Both the position numbers and the translations under genes were made by a program. The notes below the pieces were generated by a model. That model saw only the letters and a program-made list of their open reading frames with translations. It was not told the DNA's origin and searched no databases. Shown in pieces: positions 54,730 through 64,000 of a DNA stretch of 64,000 nucleotides (position 1 is its first letter; the number at the start of each line of letters is the position of its first letter). The stretch comes from Narthecium ossifragum. Its lineage: Eukaryota; Streptophyta; Magnoliopsida; Dioscoreales; Nartheciaceae. The stretch covers positions 11,964,663 to 12,028,662 of the forward strand of contig OY986964.1 in the NCBI GenBank assembly GCA_963920575.1, in the 5' to 3' direction.

Positions 54730-55071
54730 CTAAACAGAGTTGTCCATAAACACAACACGAAATCCTAATTTCAAAAGAACAAGCACATAAACTAAATTTC
54801 GTCGAACATCCGGAGCGTAAAGCACATCATGAAGATATAGAGTGCGACCACCCCGCAACACTAGCTTGCAGGTACCGATCTCAAGCACTTCAGCGGAAGC
54901 ATTATTCCCTATGTATATGCGTCTACTTCCCTTCGGTAATCGACGAAATTCCACGAAGGTGGTTCTATCCCTTGCTATATGGTCTGTTGCTGCTGAGTCT
55001 AGAGTCCAGAAAGGAACAGTTTCAGCCAACATCAAACAGCTACTAACAAATAAGTTAGAGGGAGGAGGCAT
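54730..55071 (-). pseudogene. Copia protease region
   Basis: FWTLDSAATDHIARDRTTFV is the copia protease site (DSAATxHI in place of DSGATxHM), followed by IYIGNNASAEVLEIG, VLYAPDVRRNLVYVLVLLKLGF. An in-frame TAG at 54,730-54,732 ends the frame; integrase continues after it. Confidence 0.88.
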
Positions 55072-55928
55072 AGCATATAGTACCTTCGGCTCAGTGCATT
55101 CACGAGCGAAGTGTCCCAGCTTGCCACAGTTAAAGCAATTTTGCCCTTCTTATCTTTTTGACCACCACGTTTGCCTCTCTTGCGCTTGTCATTCTTTGGA
55201 CCTAGTCCATCCACTTTGCCTTTACCTTTGAAACTTTTACCTTTACCTCGTTTGCGTTTAAAGCCCGAAGCCTTTCGCGATGAGGATTCAGTCATAAAAG
55301 CTTCATCGACAGGTTTTTCAGCATGAAGACGATCTTCTTCTAACTCGACATGACGTGCAACATCATCAAAAGTTTTGATGTTGTCATTATGTGTAAGATT
55401 AGTCTTCATATGTTCCCAAGAACCAGGCAAAGTACGGATTACTGCTTGAACTTGCTGCTCGTCAGTCATTTAATGTCCAGCAATCCTCAATTCACTGATC
55501 ATATTTGACATGATCGTCAGGTGCTGCCTCATCGAATGATGCTGGCGCTTCTTGTACCTATCGAAATTGAGGGTTAATTGACGAAGTCGAGTAGTAGAAG
55601 TTCCTCCATGCTGGACTTTGACAGCATCCCAAACAGCCATGGTTGAACGATGCTTTTCAAAACAAAGCATCAGGTCATTTCTCATGATGCTCAGCATCAA
55701 TATGCGAGAAACTCTATCATTTCGCCTATAAGCTTGATAGAGTTCTAGATTACGCCGGTGCTGAGCAGTTGTGCCTTGCTCAGGTTCAGCCATATTTTGT
55801 GTTATTGTTTCCAGCATGTCCTGTTCTTCCAGGAGATACTGAATTTTCCTATGCCATATGTCATAGTTTTTCTCATTCAGTTTGTCTCCATGATTCAAAT
55901 CAGCGATAATGCTCTTTGTTGCAGCCAT
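55032..55928 (-). pseudogene. Copia gag (UBN2-type) with zinc knuckle out of frame
   Basis: Starts MAATKSIIADLNHGDKLNEK, then NYDIWHRKIQYLLEE, the typical copia gag opening. An in-frame TAA after SELRIAGH (near 55,470-55,472) splits it; MTDEQQVQAVIRTLPGSWEH, with the family's LP-x-SW motif, follows. A Lys/Arg/Gly-rich linker leads to where a CCHC knuckle is expected; around 55,135-55,145 a one-base shift leaves the knuckle readable only in the protease frame. Confidence 0.88.
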
Positions 55929-56287
55929 TCTAATTTAGAGACAACAAATTAACATAAGGAACTAGCACAATAAAATCTTATAGAATTTTGCTGCAATATC
56001 TTGAATTAAGTAAAAATAATCTAACATATGTAATAGTAACGAAAAAGAATATTTATAACATTCTATCAATTCCTAAATACATAGCCAAACTATTAATACT
56101 TAATCCATAATTGCGCAAGAGTTCAATTTTTTGGCGAAAAAGAGATTTCACTCATAATATTCCCATGATATCATGCTCAAAAACAGCCAAACAAAAAAAC
56201 TTCATTAATTAACATGATATCTACATATACAAAGAGCATAAAGATAGTATTTACATATACAACAAGTGACTCAGATCAATCTATGCC
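55929..56287. other. AT-rich gap, no LTR or gene recognised
   Basis: Between the copia gag start and the gag-like ORF. A PBS or LTR matching the 3' LTR was looked for and not seen. Confidence 0.45.
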
Positions 56288-56971
56288 CTAGTGCAGCTTG
56301 GATTTCTTAGGAGGAGGGGTGCCATCAGACTCAATCTCAGAGACCTGTCTAAGATCCTCTTCAGGCTCATATGATTCAGCCACAGAATCCTCACTAGGAG
56401 ACTTAGTGAGATCAGATTCAGTATCAGAAAACTCGCTAGGAATATCCTCTCCTTGCTCAGCTAAAAATGCATTAGAAGAACCATAGAGATCTGCAAAAAA
56501 CATGTCACCAAAACAACTTTTCCATATCACATCATCCATCTTCCTTATCCAAGGAAAATTGCATGCATTGTGATTTGTTCTTCTTGCACTTTGATAACTA
56601 TGAGCATATGAAAGAGATGTTGAGCGATATATGTTCCTTTGAACATTTCGCTTTATCTTTTCTTCTATCTTTCGAGTTATATTGTTGAAATCTAAACCAC
56701 CAAGTTGCTTCTTTAGCTCCTTAGCAACCACTTCCAATCTATCAGGAAGAGAATCAAGCAGGATTTCCATTTTCCGATCTATGTGTAGTTGAATCCTATA
56801 TTCCTTAGAAAGATAGTAGAGCTTTCTCCACATATTGTGAGTATGTAAGGTCAATGTGTCCCCATCTTCCATCTTATAGGCCAACACACTTTCTAATGAA
56901 TAGTCCTCCACTGCATAGAGTTGGGCATAACTAATCAAGAGACTTGTTCTATAACTTGAATGCACTGACAA
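56288..56971 (-). CDS. Gag-like hypothetical ORF, 227 codons
   Basis: An intact minus-strand frame. The middle (LYYLSKEYRIQLHIDRKMEI, then LLDSLPDRLEVVAKELKKQL) has the layout of retroelement gag (helices around an LLxSLP motif) and continues with a basic helix (NITRKIEEKIKRNVQRN). The C-terminal 60 residues are very acidic (Glu/Asp/Ser-rich) and end PPPKKSKLH. No zinc knuckle, protease or pol follows on this strand: the next domain downstream is a separate copia gag. It may be a leftover of a further element or a domesticated gag. Function unknown. Confidence 0.4.
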   Translation of the reverse strand: MSVHSSYRTSLLISYAQLYAVEDYSLESVLAYKMEDGDTLTLHTHNMWRKLYYLSKEYRIQLHIDRKMEILLDSLPDRLEVVAKELKKQLGGLDFNNITRKIEEKIKRNVQRNIYRSTSLSYAHSYQSARRTNHNACNFPWIRKMDDVIWKSCFGDMFFADLYGSSNAFLAEQGEDIPSEFSDTESDLTKSPSEDSVAESYEPEEDLRQVSEIESDGTPPPKKSKLH

Positions 56972-57267
56972 CTAAAAAATAGTCATTTGTAATATGCTGG
57001 AAAAAAAAACTAGAATGACAGGAACTAACAAAAAAAAAAACCGATAGCAGGACAGTCTACTGATTTCTAGCTTCAGGATGGCAGTGGTTTTCAACTGTTG
57101 CAATAAGTCAAAATAGTCAAGCCCACTGTCAATTGATGTCACTCTACTAAATTTAATTGTAGAGAATAATCTTTTTCAATAGTAGACAAGTCAAACTAAC
57201 TCTCTATGTCAGTGTCTCAGCAAAGCCCACGTGACTGTCCCCCTTATATTTAATAGCTCCAATTCCA
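56972..57267. other. Short intergenic stretch, nothing recognised
   Basis: AT-rich, with A-runs at 57,000 and 57,031. No gene or repeat terminus until the TSD at 57,268. Confidence 0.4.
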
Positions 57268-57276
57268 ATCTAAAAA
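57268..57276. repeat. Left 9-bp TSD of Mutator-like element
   Basis: ATCTAAAAA, identical at 63,800-63,808. Confidence 0.75.
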
Positions 57277-57627
57277 GGGTTGTGATTAGTGTACACAGCC
57301 ACCTGGCGTGTGTAATGCACATGCCCAGGTGGCTGTGTTATTTAAATAGGTTTTATTAAACCTTGCTTACATGGCATAGTGAAAAGCATTTGTTTAGATT
57401 TGACTCCTTAACGGGTTTAACGGGTTAATGGTGCTCATGCACACCCGCAAGCCAAAAGATCTTGCAGGCATTTCTCCCACCTCTTTGCAAGCATCTCTCC
57501 CACCTCTTCTCTCCGTCCTCTCTATCGGAAGGAAGCTTGGCTCACCACCCACCTCCACTGAACTCCGTTCCTCCCCCTCCTCGATCTCCCGCCTCCCACC
57601 TGTGCTTCCCCCACTCCTCCCCCGCCG

Positions 57628-57945
57628 GGGTAGACCTCGCCGCTCGAGTTCCTTCGTCTCCTCCGGATCCGTCGGCGCCGACGCCACCACCCCTCCCCAA
57701 CCTCGCAATCCACTTCCTCCTTCTCCCGCCACCTGGCAAACCCTTCCCGTCTCCACTCTATCCCAGACCCCGTTCCTCACCTTCAGCGATGTCTCCGACA
57801 GCAACCCCGTCGGGGTAGACCTCGCCGCCCGAGTTCCTTCGTCTCCTCCGGATCCGTCGGCGCCGACGTCACCGTCCCTCCCCAACCTCGCAAACCACTC
57901 CCTCCTTCTCTGGCCACATGGAAAACCTCTCCCCTCCTTTCAACC
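57628..57945 (+). repeat. Direct duplication (~130 bp, 185 bp apart)
   Basis: GGGGTAGACCTCGCCGCTCG at about 57,628 recurs as GGGGTAGACCTCGCCGCCCG at about 57,813, continuing through TCCGGATCCGTCGGCGCCGA and CCCCAACCTCGCAA. The proline-rich reading frame around it is therefore a repeated GC-rich leader and not a conserved protein. Confidence 0.8.
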
Positions 57946-58000
57946 CTTCGATGTTGCCACTGGCGACGGCGTCGGAGGCTCGGCGGCACCGGGCGGGGTT

Positions 58001-59875
58001 GATGATGAGCCACGGGATGCTTGAGTAGTGTGGGAGATTCTGAGATCGATGGGGGTCGGGGAGAGCGAATATGAGGGTCGAGTGGTGTTCCAGTTCCTCG
58101 AGCTCATGTATACGTACGTGGTGGACGTGCTCTCAGATGCCCAGACCTACTCCGAGCACGCCGGAAAGCCCGCCCTTGACCCTGAAGACATCCGCCTCGC
58201 CATCCAGTCCAAAGTTAACTTCTCCTTCTCCCAGCCCCCGCCCCGCGAGGTACCCTCCCTAACCGGAACCCTAGCAACTCGAATTCATCTTACAACTAAT
58301 TGCATTATTTTTCCAAATCTCTAAATTCCATAGCTAAATTCGTTTGATTTGATCTTTAACTCAAAACGATTGCTTCTTTCGTTCCTTTTTGTGGTAGTTT
58401 TCTTTGGATTTCGAGGATCGATACTGAATTAAAGAAGCAAATAGGTGATTGAAAGGGCGTTTCTAAGGTTTACATGTTTTCATGGAGATTTCTCATCCCT
58501 AGTTCTTAGAGTAATTGCTAATATATGTGGCTATTCATATGGTTAGGGTTTTGAAGATTGTTCTTCTGGACTTTTCAAGATCATAGCCACAGAAAGTAAC
58601 ATATTGAAGTAAATGCATTGTTTGTAGGGAAACTATAAACAAAATGCAACATATATGTGAACTCTGTTCATGACTTTTAGGGTATCAATGTGCGTAAGAA
58701 AGCTTTGATTACCTTTTAGTGAAACCTGCATTTAGAGATCTGTTTGGATTAGTGCATATCATTTTTATATGGCAAGATTTGTTTGGACTAGCATATACTA
58801 TTTCATATGGTAAAGATAGTAATTATTTCTTCGTAGATTTGTTTGGACTAGCGTATCAATGTGCGTAACAAATTTATCTTTTTTCAAGAAGAAGGAAGAC
58901 TTCACCAATAATAAGTTATGTTGTTTTTTGGTAAGGAATGGAAGATGGCGATAAATTTTGGTGGGGGAAAGGACATTGATTTGGGATGCAAAATGACTAG
59001 TTCTTCCATATGAAAGGAAGCATCTTTTTTAGCTATCAACTTCAAAGATACCATGGTCGGTTCCGTAATTTGCTCTTCCAATAAATACTACATTTTCCTA
59101 CATCTGTGGCCATATGCACACAACAAATTTTATTTCTCTTGTTCTTCTCTTTGTTCCTACAAATCGTACATAGAGACTGTCAAGCATGTAGAGCACTTTT
59201 TGGTATGCCGGTGAAGAAACCTATCTGCCACCCCTCACAAATTTACGATTTAATTAAATTCCAAAGAGCAAGGAGCCTTTTATGCTCGTTTAATCGTGAG
59301 AATAAGCTGATAGAAAAAGTTTTAGCTATCCGAATATGCTCTATTTTTCTTCTCTACCTTTCGGTTGGCTTGTGTTGAGCTATGAGGATGAAATCGTTGG
59401 TGCCGAATTAACTACATAAGTAATTTATACCTCCCTCTATGGTCACCTGATGCAATACGAAGTTCAAAATGAGTCTTTTCGGAGTTCCTCCTACAGCACA
59501 TATATTCAGGTTGAAAAGCTATGTAAACTTATCTTCTACTGAATACACCAAGGGACAGACAAGTAATGCTAGTCATTGCACATGTTATGCTCCCATCAGC
59601 TTTCAAATGTGACCTGAGAAACATTATCAAATCTTAATGTCTCGCCTCCAAATTCCAACTACTTGACATCCATATGCTTTGTCCTTCTTTTCAGGTGCTG
59701 CTTGAGCTGGCAAGGGGTAGGAACAAGATCCCTCTGCTGAAGTCAATCGCACCACCTGGGAGCATTCTATTGCCTCCAGAGCAAGACACATTGATCACCC
59801 CAACTACCAGCTCTTGATCCCGAGAAGCAACCTTCTCAGGTAGAGGAAATGGAAGAAGATGAAGAACATGTTTGA
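58001..59875 (+). pseudogene. TAF9: TAF9 (TFIID subunit) copy, broken
   Basis: TAF9 is a histone-fold subunit of TFIID and SAGA that pairs with TAF6. Exon 1 (58,001-58,249) reads DDEPRDA, then an in-frame TGA (58,022-58,024), then [20 protein letters not shown] and the fold [49 protein letters not shown]. The donor GAG/GTACCC at 58,249 and acceptor TTTTCAG at 59,694 are good; exon 2 starts [20 protein letters not shown] and [13 protein letters not shown]. It then shifts frame: the frame runs to TGA at 59,815-59,817, while the family's acidic tail (QVEEMEEDEEHV, stop 59,873-59,875) is in another frame. An ATG at 58,049 could start a shortened ~107-residue protein, so weak coding is not excluded. 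Confidence 0.85.
58250..59694 (+). other. Intron of the TAF9 copy
   Basis: GT...AG intron of 1,445 bases. The phrase AGATTTGTTTGGACTAGC(G/A)TAT occurs twice (about 58,777 and 58,834), as do nearby GTATCAATGTGCGTAA phrases (58,682 and 58,853). Retaining the intron argues for DNA-level capture and not retroposition. Confidence 0.6.
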
Positions 59876-60479
59876 ATCAACTCAATATAATATGCAGCTG
59901 CAAGAAGGCCGCATTGAAGGGGTGCATAGTACTCGAGAGGGGAGGATTGATGACGGGCTGGATATTTTGTTGTCTTTGTTCCAACGAAGGGGGGGATGGA
60001 TGACAGGCTGGATATAAGAAGTCAATTTGATTATTTCATGTATTTATTTTATTCATTGTGTGCACCTATTGATGTACCAGGATCGAATCATGATAAAAAC
60101 TAAAATGTGCAATTATTGGTTGGTTACTCTTGTATGATTGAACCTAATTTGTTGCAATTGTTATTTTGCTAGTCTTGCATGGTTGAACCTGATTTCATGT
60201 GTGCAAATGGTGAGTGGTTACATTGTGATATGAATTGATATTAATCATGTACAGAAACTGATATTAATTATGTTTAGGCAGTGGTACAGGATAAAATCAT
60301 GTGATTCGTGGTATGCAAATGACCAATTCATGGTATGCAAATCACCAATTCGTTATTTGCATGTCACACATTCGTACTATAAATACAACAAATCTACCAC
60401 GAATCTACCACGAATCAAGTGATTCGTGGTATGCAAATGTCCAATTCATACTATGTACAATTAATATTCGTTGTATCAA
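59876..60479 (+). other. 3' flank of the TAF9 copy, nothing coding
   Basis: AT-rich DNA. Near 60,300-60,440 the phrase TTCGTGGTATGCAAATG and variants recur four times in a short span, leading into the 219-bp repeat. Confidence 0.45.
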
Positions 60480-61215
60480 TACCACGAATTAACAGCTTCA
60501 TACCACGAATTAACAGCTTTGGTTGTATGAGTTTGTTTTATGAATGCCATAAATCACATTAATTGTGGTTATATCGGTACCCACATACCGATAAATATGG
60601 GAACAATATCGATACTTGACTATCGATATTAGTGTGGTTTGCTATCGGTACATGGCTACCGATAGCACCATACTTGGATAACATATTCGTTCTATCGATA
60701 CCACGAATTAATAGCTCCACACCACGAATTACAAGCTTTGGTTGTACGAGTTCGTTTTATGAATGCCACGAATCACATTAATTATGGTTATATCGGTTCC
60801 CATATACCGATAGATATGGATACAATATCGGTACCTGACTACCGATATTAGTGTGCTTTGCTATCGATATATGGCTACCGATAGCACCATACTTGGATAA
60901 CATATTCGTTCTATCAATACCACGAATTAATAGCCTCATACCATGAATTAACAGCTTTGGTTGTACGAGTTCGTTTTATGAATGACACGAATCACATTAA
61001 TTGTGGTTACATCGGTACCCACATACCGATAGATATGTGTACATTGTCGGTTCCTGACTACCGATATTAGTGTGGTTTGCTATCGGTACATGGCTACCGA
61101 TAGGGATAACATATTCGTTCTATCAATAGCACGAATTAACAGCTTTAGATCACGAATTAAGAGCTTTGGTTGTATGAGTTCGTCTTATAAATGCCACGAA
61201 TCACATTAATTGTTC
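60480..61215 (+). repeat. 219-bp tandem repeat with hairpins, about 3.3 copies
   Basis: The anchor GCTTTGGTTGTA(T/C)GAGTT(T/C)G recurs with spacings of 219, 219 and 209. Each full unit contains three short inverted repeats: TATCGGTA...TACCGATA, ATCGATA...TATCGAT and CTATCGGTA...TACCGATAG. The last copy has lost about 10 bases around the ACCATACTTGG phrase. Confidence 0.88.
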
Positions 61216-61350
61216 CGGTAGAACATGACTGATGAATTGTTGATATAATTGATAGCTTTAACAACAAAATCAAGCTGTTAACACATCTCAGCACATCTAA
61301 AAGAATCACTTTAGCAACATGATCAAGCTGTTAACAAGAATACAACACAT

Positions 61351-62757
61351 CTAAGGCACAACATCAAGTAACATGTTCAATATGAAAAACATGACACTTT
61401 CCTCCGAAGAATATGTTACATTTTGAGTGAATCTGCTCAAGGAGGGTAAGGCAGAAACTAAAGCAGAGCCACCTTGCCACTTCCATGTGCAAAGTACTTC
61501 AGCAGCAAGCCATGCTCGAGAGTAAGAAAAAGATGAACTTGATGCTCCAGAAGCTGCTTCAGATGTAGGATCTTGTGAGCAATAACCTTCTATTATTTGA
61601 CTAGCTCCAAGGTCAGCAATCAGCTTATCACCGAAAGAAACAAACCTTTCATGCCTTACCACCTGCAGATATCAAATAAAAGCAACAAGTCAACAGTGAA
61701 GTTTTTAATTCCTTTTTGACCCACGATATAAGTTCGTGTGCTGTGACACATATTGAAGTTAAACAAAAGACTAGACTCACAATACAAATTAACCACATTC
61801 TGAACCGATGCTTAGATTTAAGACAGATATGAAGCCCTCGAAGTAGCTACCTTCTTAAGTTATAGAATATCCTAAAATAAAGCACAATTATTCAAAATAG
61901 CTACTAATACTCATGAATTAAAATATTTCCATGCATGACAAGGTACCAACATTTAATGGGCTCGGAATAGATGATTTGTCCAGACCCAACTGAGCAATGG
62001 GACGCAAATGAAATTGAAGCATAAACATGAAACAAGATGACATAAGACTATATCGCACTGCTATTCAATACAAAGAACAAGCCAGATGTACAACAGATAA
62101 CCATATCATGTTCATGCAAAAGTATCACCTCAAATCTTAAAATTAAAGTAGACCAATTATACCATCACCTCAAAATCTTTTTGGTAGACCAATCGCAAAC
62201 CAGGATGACTCGGGCAGCTATTTTTTGTTTTCTTTTTGAGTGAGTAGTTAAGCCGAAGGCTGGGGGATGACTCAGCTATCTTAACTGTTAATGTAGCATT
62301 TCCTCACACCGGAAAGACCAATATTGTGGCATGAATTGCCTGGTTATGATGGTTAGTGAAAACACCTTGTGAGTTCATATGGTAAGATGGCCTGAGAAAA
62401 AAATTCAAATGTGACTCACATTAAATTGCAACCCAACAACACAAAGTAGGATGAAGACTGCCCTTACAACTACATAATCCTAAAAGAGGATTACAAGTCA
62501 ATACCACTTCACATAGGAGGTTGTTAACCAATAAAAGAGCACATACAGTCTTAATTAAGCAGTTAACACACATGCTTCACAAAACACCCAAATGATGAAC
62601 TAAATAAATATTCTAGCAACTTGGATAAAGGGAATCGAGTTACCTTATTTATCAGCTCAAGAGCCCCACCGGTAGCAAAAGTTTTCTTTCCAAAGTCATC
62701 AAAAGATGTTTGAATGAATAGAAAGGACATTTGACGAGGAAAATTCTTTAAATCAAG
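61351..62757 (-). pseudogene. Two exons of a host gene, possibly Listerin-like (LTN1)
   Basis: The first exon (about 62,757-62,644, minus) reads FLFIQTSFDDFGKKTFATGG, ALELINK and ends at a GT donor. The second (61,662 to about 61,351) starts after a TGCAG acceptor with VVRHERFVSFGDKLIADLGA and runs through SYSRAWLAAEVLCTWKWQGG and SALVSALPSLSRF to a stop. The two join in phase. The AEVLCTWKWQGGSAL block recalls the helical-repeat region of plant E3 ligase Listerin, which acts on stalled ribosomes, but this is from memory and not verified. The rest of such a large gene is absent, so this is a fragment carried by the Pack-MULE-like element. Confidence 0.45.
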
Positions 62758-63320
62758 TGATAGATTGAAATAAAAACAACCTATAGCTTTTTTTGATAAA
62801 ACCATTTATTAATTAGCATAACACATGAAACAGTGACACAATTTCTTTAGCATAGCATAAATAGTATGACAAAATAAAAACGATTGACAAGTAAATTTAG
62901 AATATTGAGACTACTCACAAACCAAAAATAAAGCTCAAGAAACCATTTCAGATTTCAGCTGTTGCCGACTCTCCAACAACCTCATTTCCAATTCCTTTTT
63001 TAAAAAAAAAGCCAATCTATGAACTGGTAAAATAAAAAAAGAAGGGCTCAAAATGTGTTAAGAAATAATTTAGCATCTTATGGTCTCACCCGTACTCTAA
63101 GCCTCTTCGTCTTTACAAACTGCTACTTAAAATCATCATAATGCATTGGCAACAACAAACAATCTCAGGAAATGAGAAAGAGTTGAAGGAATAAACTGTT
63201 GACCTTAGGGTTATTCACTGGCAATGTGATTCTTTCTGCAAGTAAGTGTAACAACCAAGAAAGCACTCAAACATCCCAACCAATCACAAATCATGGAAGA
63301 TGGATCAAACAAACCTTTGG
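62758..63320. other. AT-rich interior of the Mutator-like element
   Basis: No further exon of the minus-strand gene could be supported here. Confidence 0.35.
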
Positions 63321-63326
63321 TGCCGA

Positions 63327-63441
63327 GGAGAGGGTGAGGGGGCGACCAGCTTCAGATGCTGAGCAGAAGAGCAAGCGAAGCGCGAAGGGTGAGGGGGCGA
63401 CCGGCTTTAGATGCTGAGCAGAAGAGCAAGCGAAGCGCGGA
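63327..63441 (+). repeat. ~58-bp tandem duplication
   Basis: GGTGAGGGGGCGACCAGCTT at about 63,329 recurs as GGTGAGGGGGCGACCGGCTT at about 63,388, both followed by AGATGCTGAGCAGAAGAGCA. It lies in a GC-rich stretch near the right end of the Mutator-like element. Confidence 0.85.
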
Positions 63442-63808
63442 GGGAGCGAGCTCCGGTTGACGGGGTCGAGCTAGGGTTTCGTTCTGGAGAGGGCGACGAG
63501 GTTTGGGTTAGGTTTTTTTTGGGTTTTGGTTTTGGCGGCGCCGAGGTAGGGTGGGCGGTGAACAATGGGCCGGCGACGGCTACTGGTGCGAAAGGGGTTT
63601 GGAAGTTTGCGAATGAAGCTTTGAAAGAAGCTTGTGAATGAAGCTTTGAAAGAAGCTTGCGAAGGAAGCTTCGAAATAGCTTATCAAATCTTTCATGTTA
63701 ACGGGTGGATGTCAAATGGGTCTTGACCCATTAAGCACATCTGCCAGCTAGGCGTGTGCATTACACACGCCAGCTTGCAGTGTGCACAAATCATTACGCA
63801 TCTAAAAA

Positions 63809-64000
63809 ACCAATCTTCAACTCCAACCTCAGATCTGGCCTCAAACGGCGCTCAAGGCCGTCCTTCCTTAGCATCAACATCCCGGAGAGTCCGCCGCTCT
63901 CCGTTGCCTCTTCTCTCGCCCCCAAAGGAACGGAGATCAGACGGGCAAGATCCGATCCGATGAGGTGCATCATGGTCAAACACCAGGGTTGTGGATGAAC
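63809..64000. other. Window end, no gene recognised
   Basis: Flanking DNA after the right TSD; short open frames on both strands without motifs. Confidence 0.35.

Larger units (their letters stand above)
47369..55928 (-). mobile_element. Ty1/copia retrotransposon, inactivated, without visible 5' LTR
   Basis: On the minus strand the domains run gag (55,928), protease, integrase, RT, RNase H (to 51,920), then about 1.2 kb of non-coding DNA (excluding the inserted LTR 48,376-51,353), a PPT (GCGAGTGGGAGA at 47,766-47,777) and a 3' LTR starting TGTTGATTTATAAAC. The order INT before RT defines copia. Several in-frame stops and two frame changes kill it. Upstream of gag (55,929-56,287) no matching LTR is visible, so it is 5'-truncated or its 5' LTR is unrecognisable. 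Confidence 0.88.
57277..63799. mobile_element. Pack-MULE-like element carrying pieces of at least two host genes
   Basis: The termini GGGTTGTGATTAGTGTACAC (left) and, reverse-complemented, GCGTAATGATTTGTGCACAC (right) match at about 14 of 20 positions and are followed on both sides by CTGGCGTGTGTAATGCACA. Each terminus also folds on itself (CAGCCACCTGG/CCAGGTGGCTG on the left). Perfect 9-bp TSDs ATCTAAAAA fit Mutator. Cargo: a TAF9 copy on the plus strand with its intron, a 219-bp tandem repeat, and at least two exons of another gene on the minus strand. No transposase was recognised, so it would need one in trans. Confidence 0.7.

Noticed and set aside
57428..58024. 198-residue ORF as a real N-terminal extension of TAF9
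   Set aside because: Proline/serine-rich, built on a direct duplication, and ends at a stop inside the TAF9 N-terminus; TAF9 proteins have no such extension.

Overview
This is nuclear DNA from a flowering plant. The evidence is one ten-exon plant gene of the CID family (PABC-binding, two RRMs), pieces of other plant genes (a LORELEI-like GPI-anchored protein, TAF9, and a possible Listerin-like gene), and plant-type Ty3/gypsy, Ty1/copia, hAT, Mutator-like and LINE elements. The very GC-rich first exon of the CID gene and the retroelement content suggest a monocot, but the species cannot be named from the sequence. Only the CID gene looks like an intact cellular gene; almost everything else is nested mobile DNA.

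Layout. 1-2.77 kb: minus-strand remnants of a Ty3-type and a Ty1/copia element. 2.77-5.37 kb: solo LTR. 5.37-6.56 kb: remnant with an LTR-like promoter. 6.56-20.90 kb: a non-autonomous hAT element with perfect 8-bp target duplications, swollen by nested insertions that include a solo LTR (7.16-9.42) and a complete 10.0-kb Ty3/gypsy element (9,910-19,922) with long LTRs, TSD CCTTC, PBS, gag, protease, RT-RNase H, integrase and a degenerate PPT. 22.34-26.45 kb: CID-type gene on the minus strand. 27.3-27.85 kb: hAT MITE. 27.99-29.28 kb: Mutator-like element with long TIRs. 30.65-31.22 kb plus DNA resuming at 36.26 kb: LINE RNase H remnant, split by a stack of LTRs in which three exact 5-bp TSDs can be read. 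36.7-38.2 kb: truncated LTR. 38.27-43.32 kb: LTR with a second LTR inside it. 45.0-47.25 kb: element with ~390-bp TIRs carrying a LORELEI-like gene fragment. 47.37-55.93 kb: broken Ty1/copia element on the minus strand, itself interrupted by a solo LTR (48.38-51.35). 57.28-63.80 kb: 6.5-kb Mutator-like element with a 9-bp TSD carrying a broken TAF9 copy, exons of another gene and a 219-bp tandem repeat.

Main biological signal. About ten LTR copies here belong to one Ty3/gypsy superfamily (ends TGTGAGG...GTGACA, 2.5-3 kb) that has split into several subfamilies. All copies with both regions preserved share a TATA-like box or CT-rich leader, then a short hairpin that is also a splice-donor-like site (GTAGGTnnTTCTACC), and 1.3-1.8 kb later an acceptor-like TTTGCAG/GTGCAGG. 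Between these lie arrays of short palindromes whose word differs by subfamily (GACGGTCGAT...ATCGACCGTC, GGATCGATCC, AAGATCGATCTT). This looks like an LTR-borne leader intron with a homogenising palindromic array, and is the best candidate here for something undescribed.
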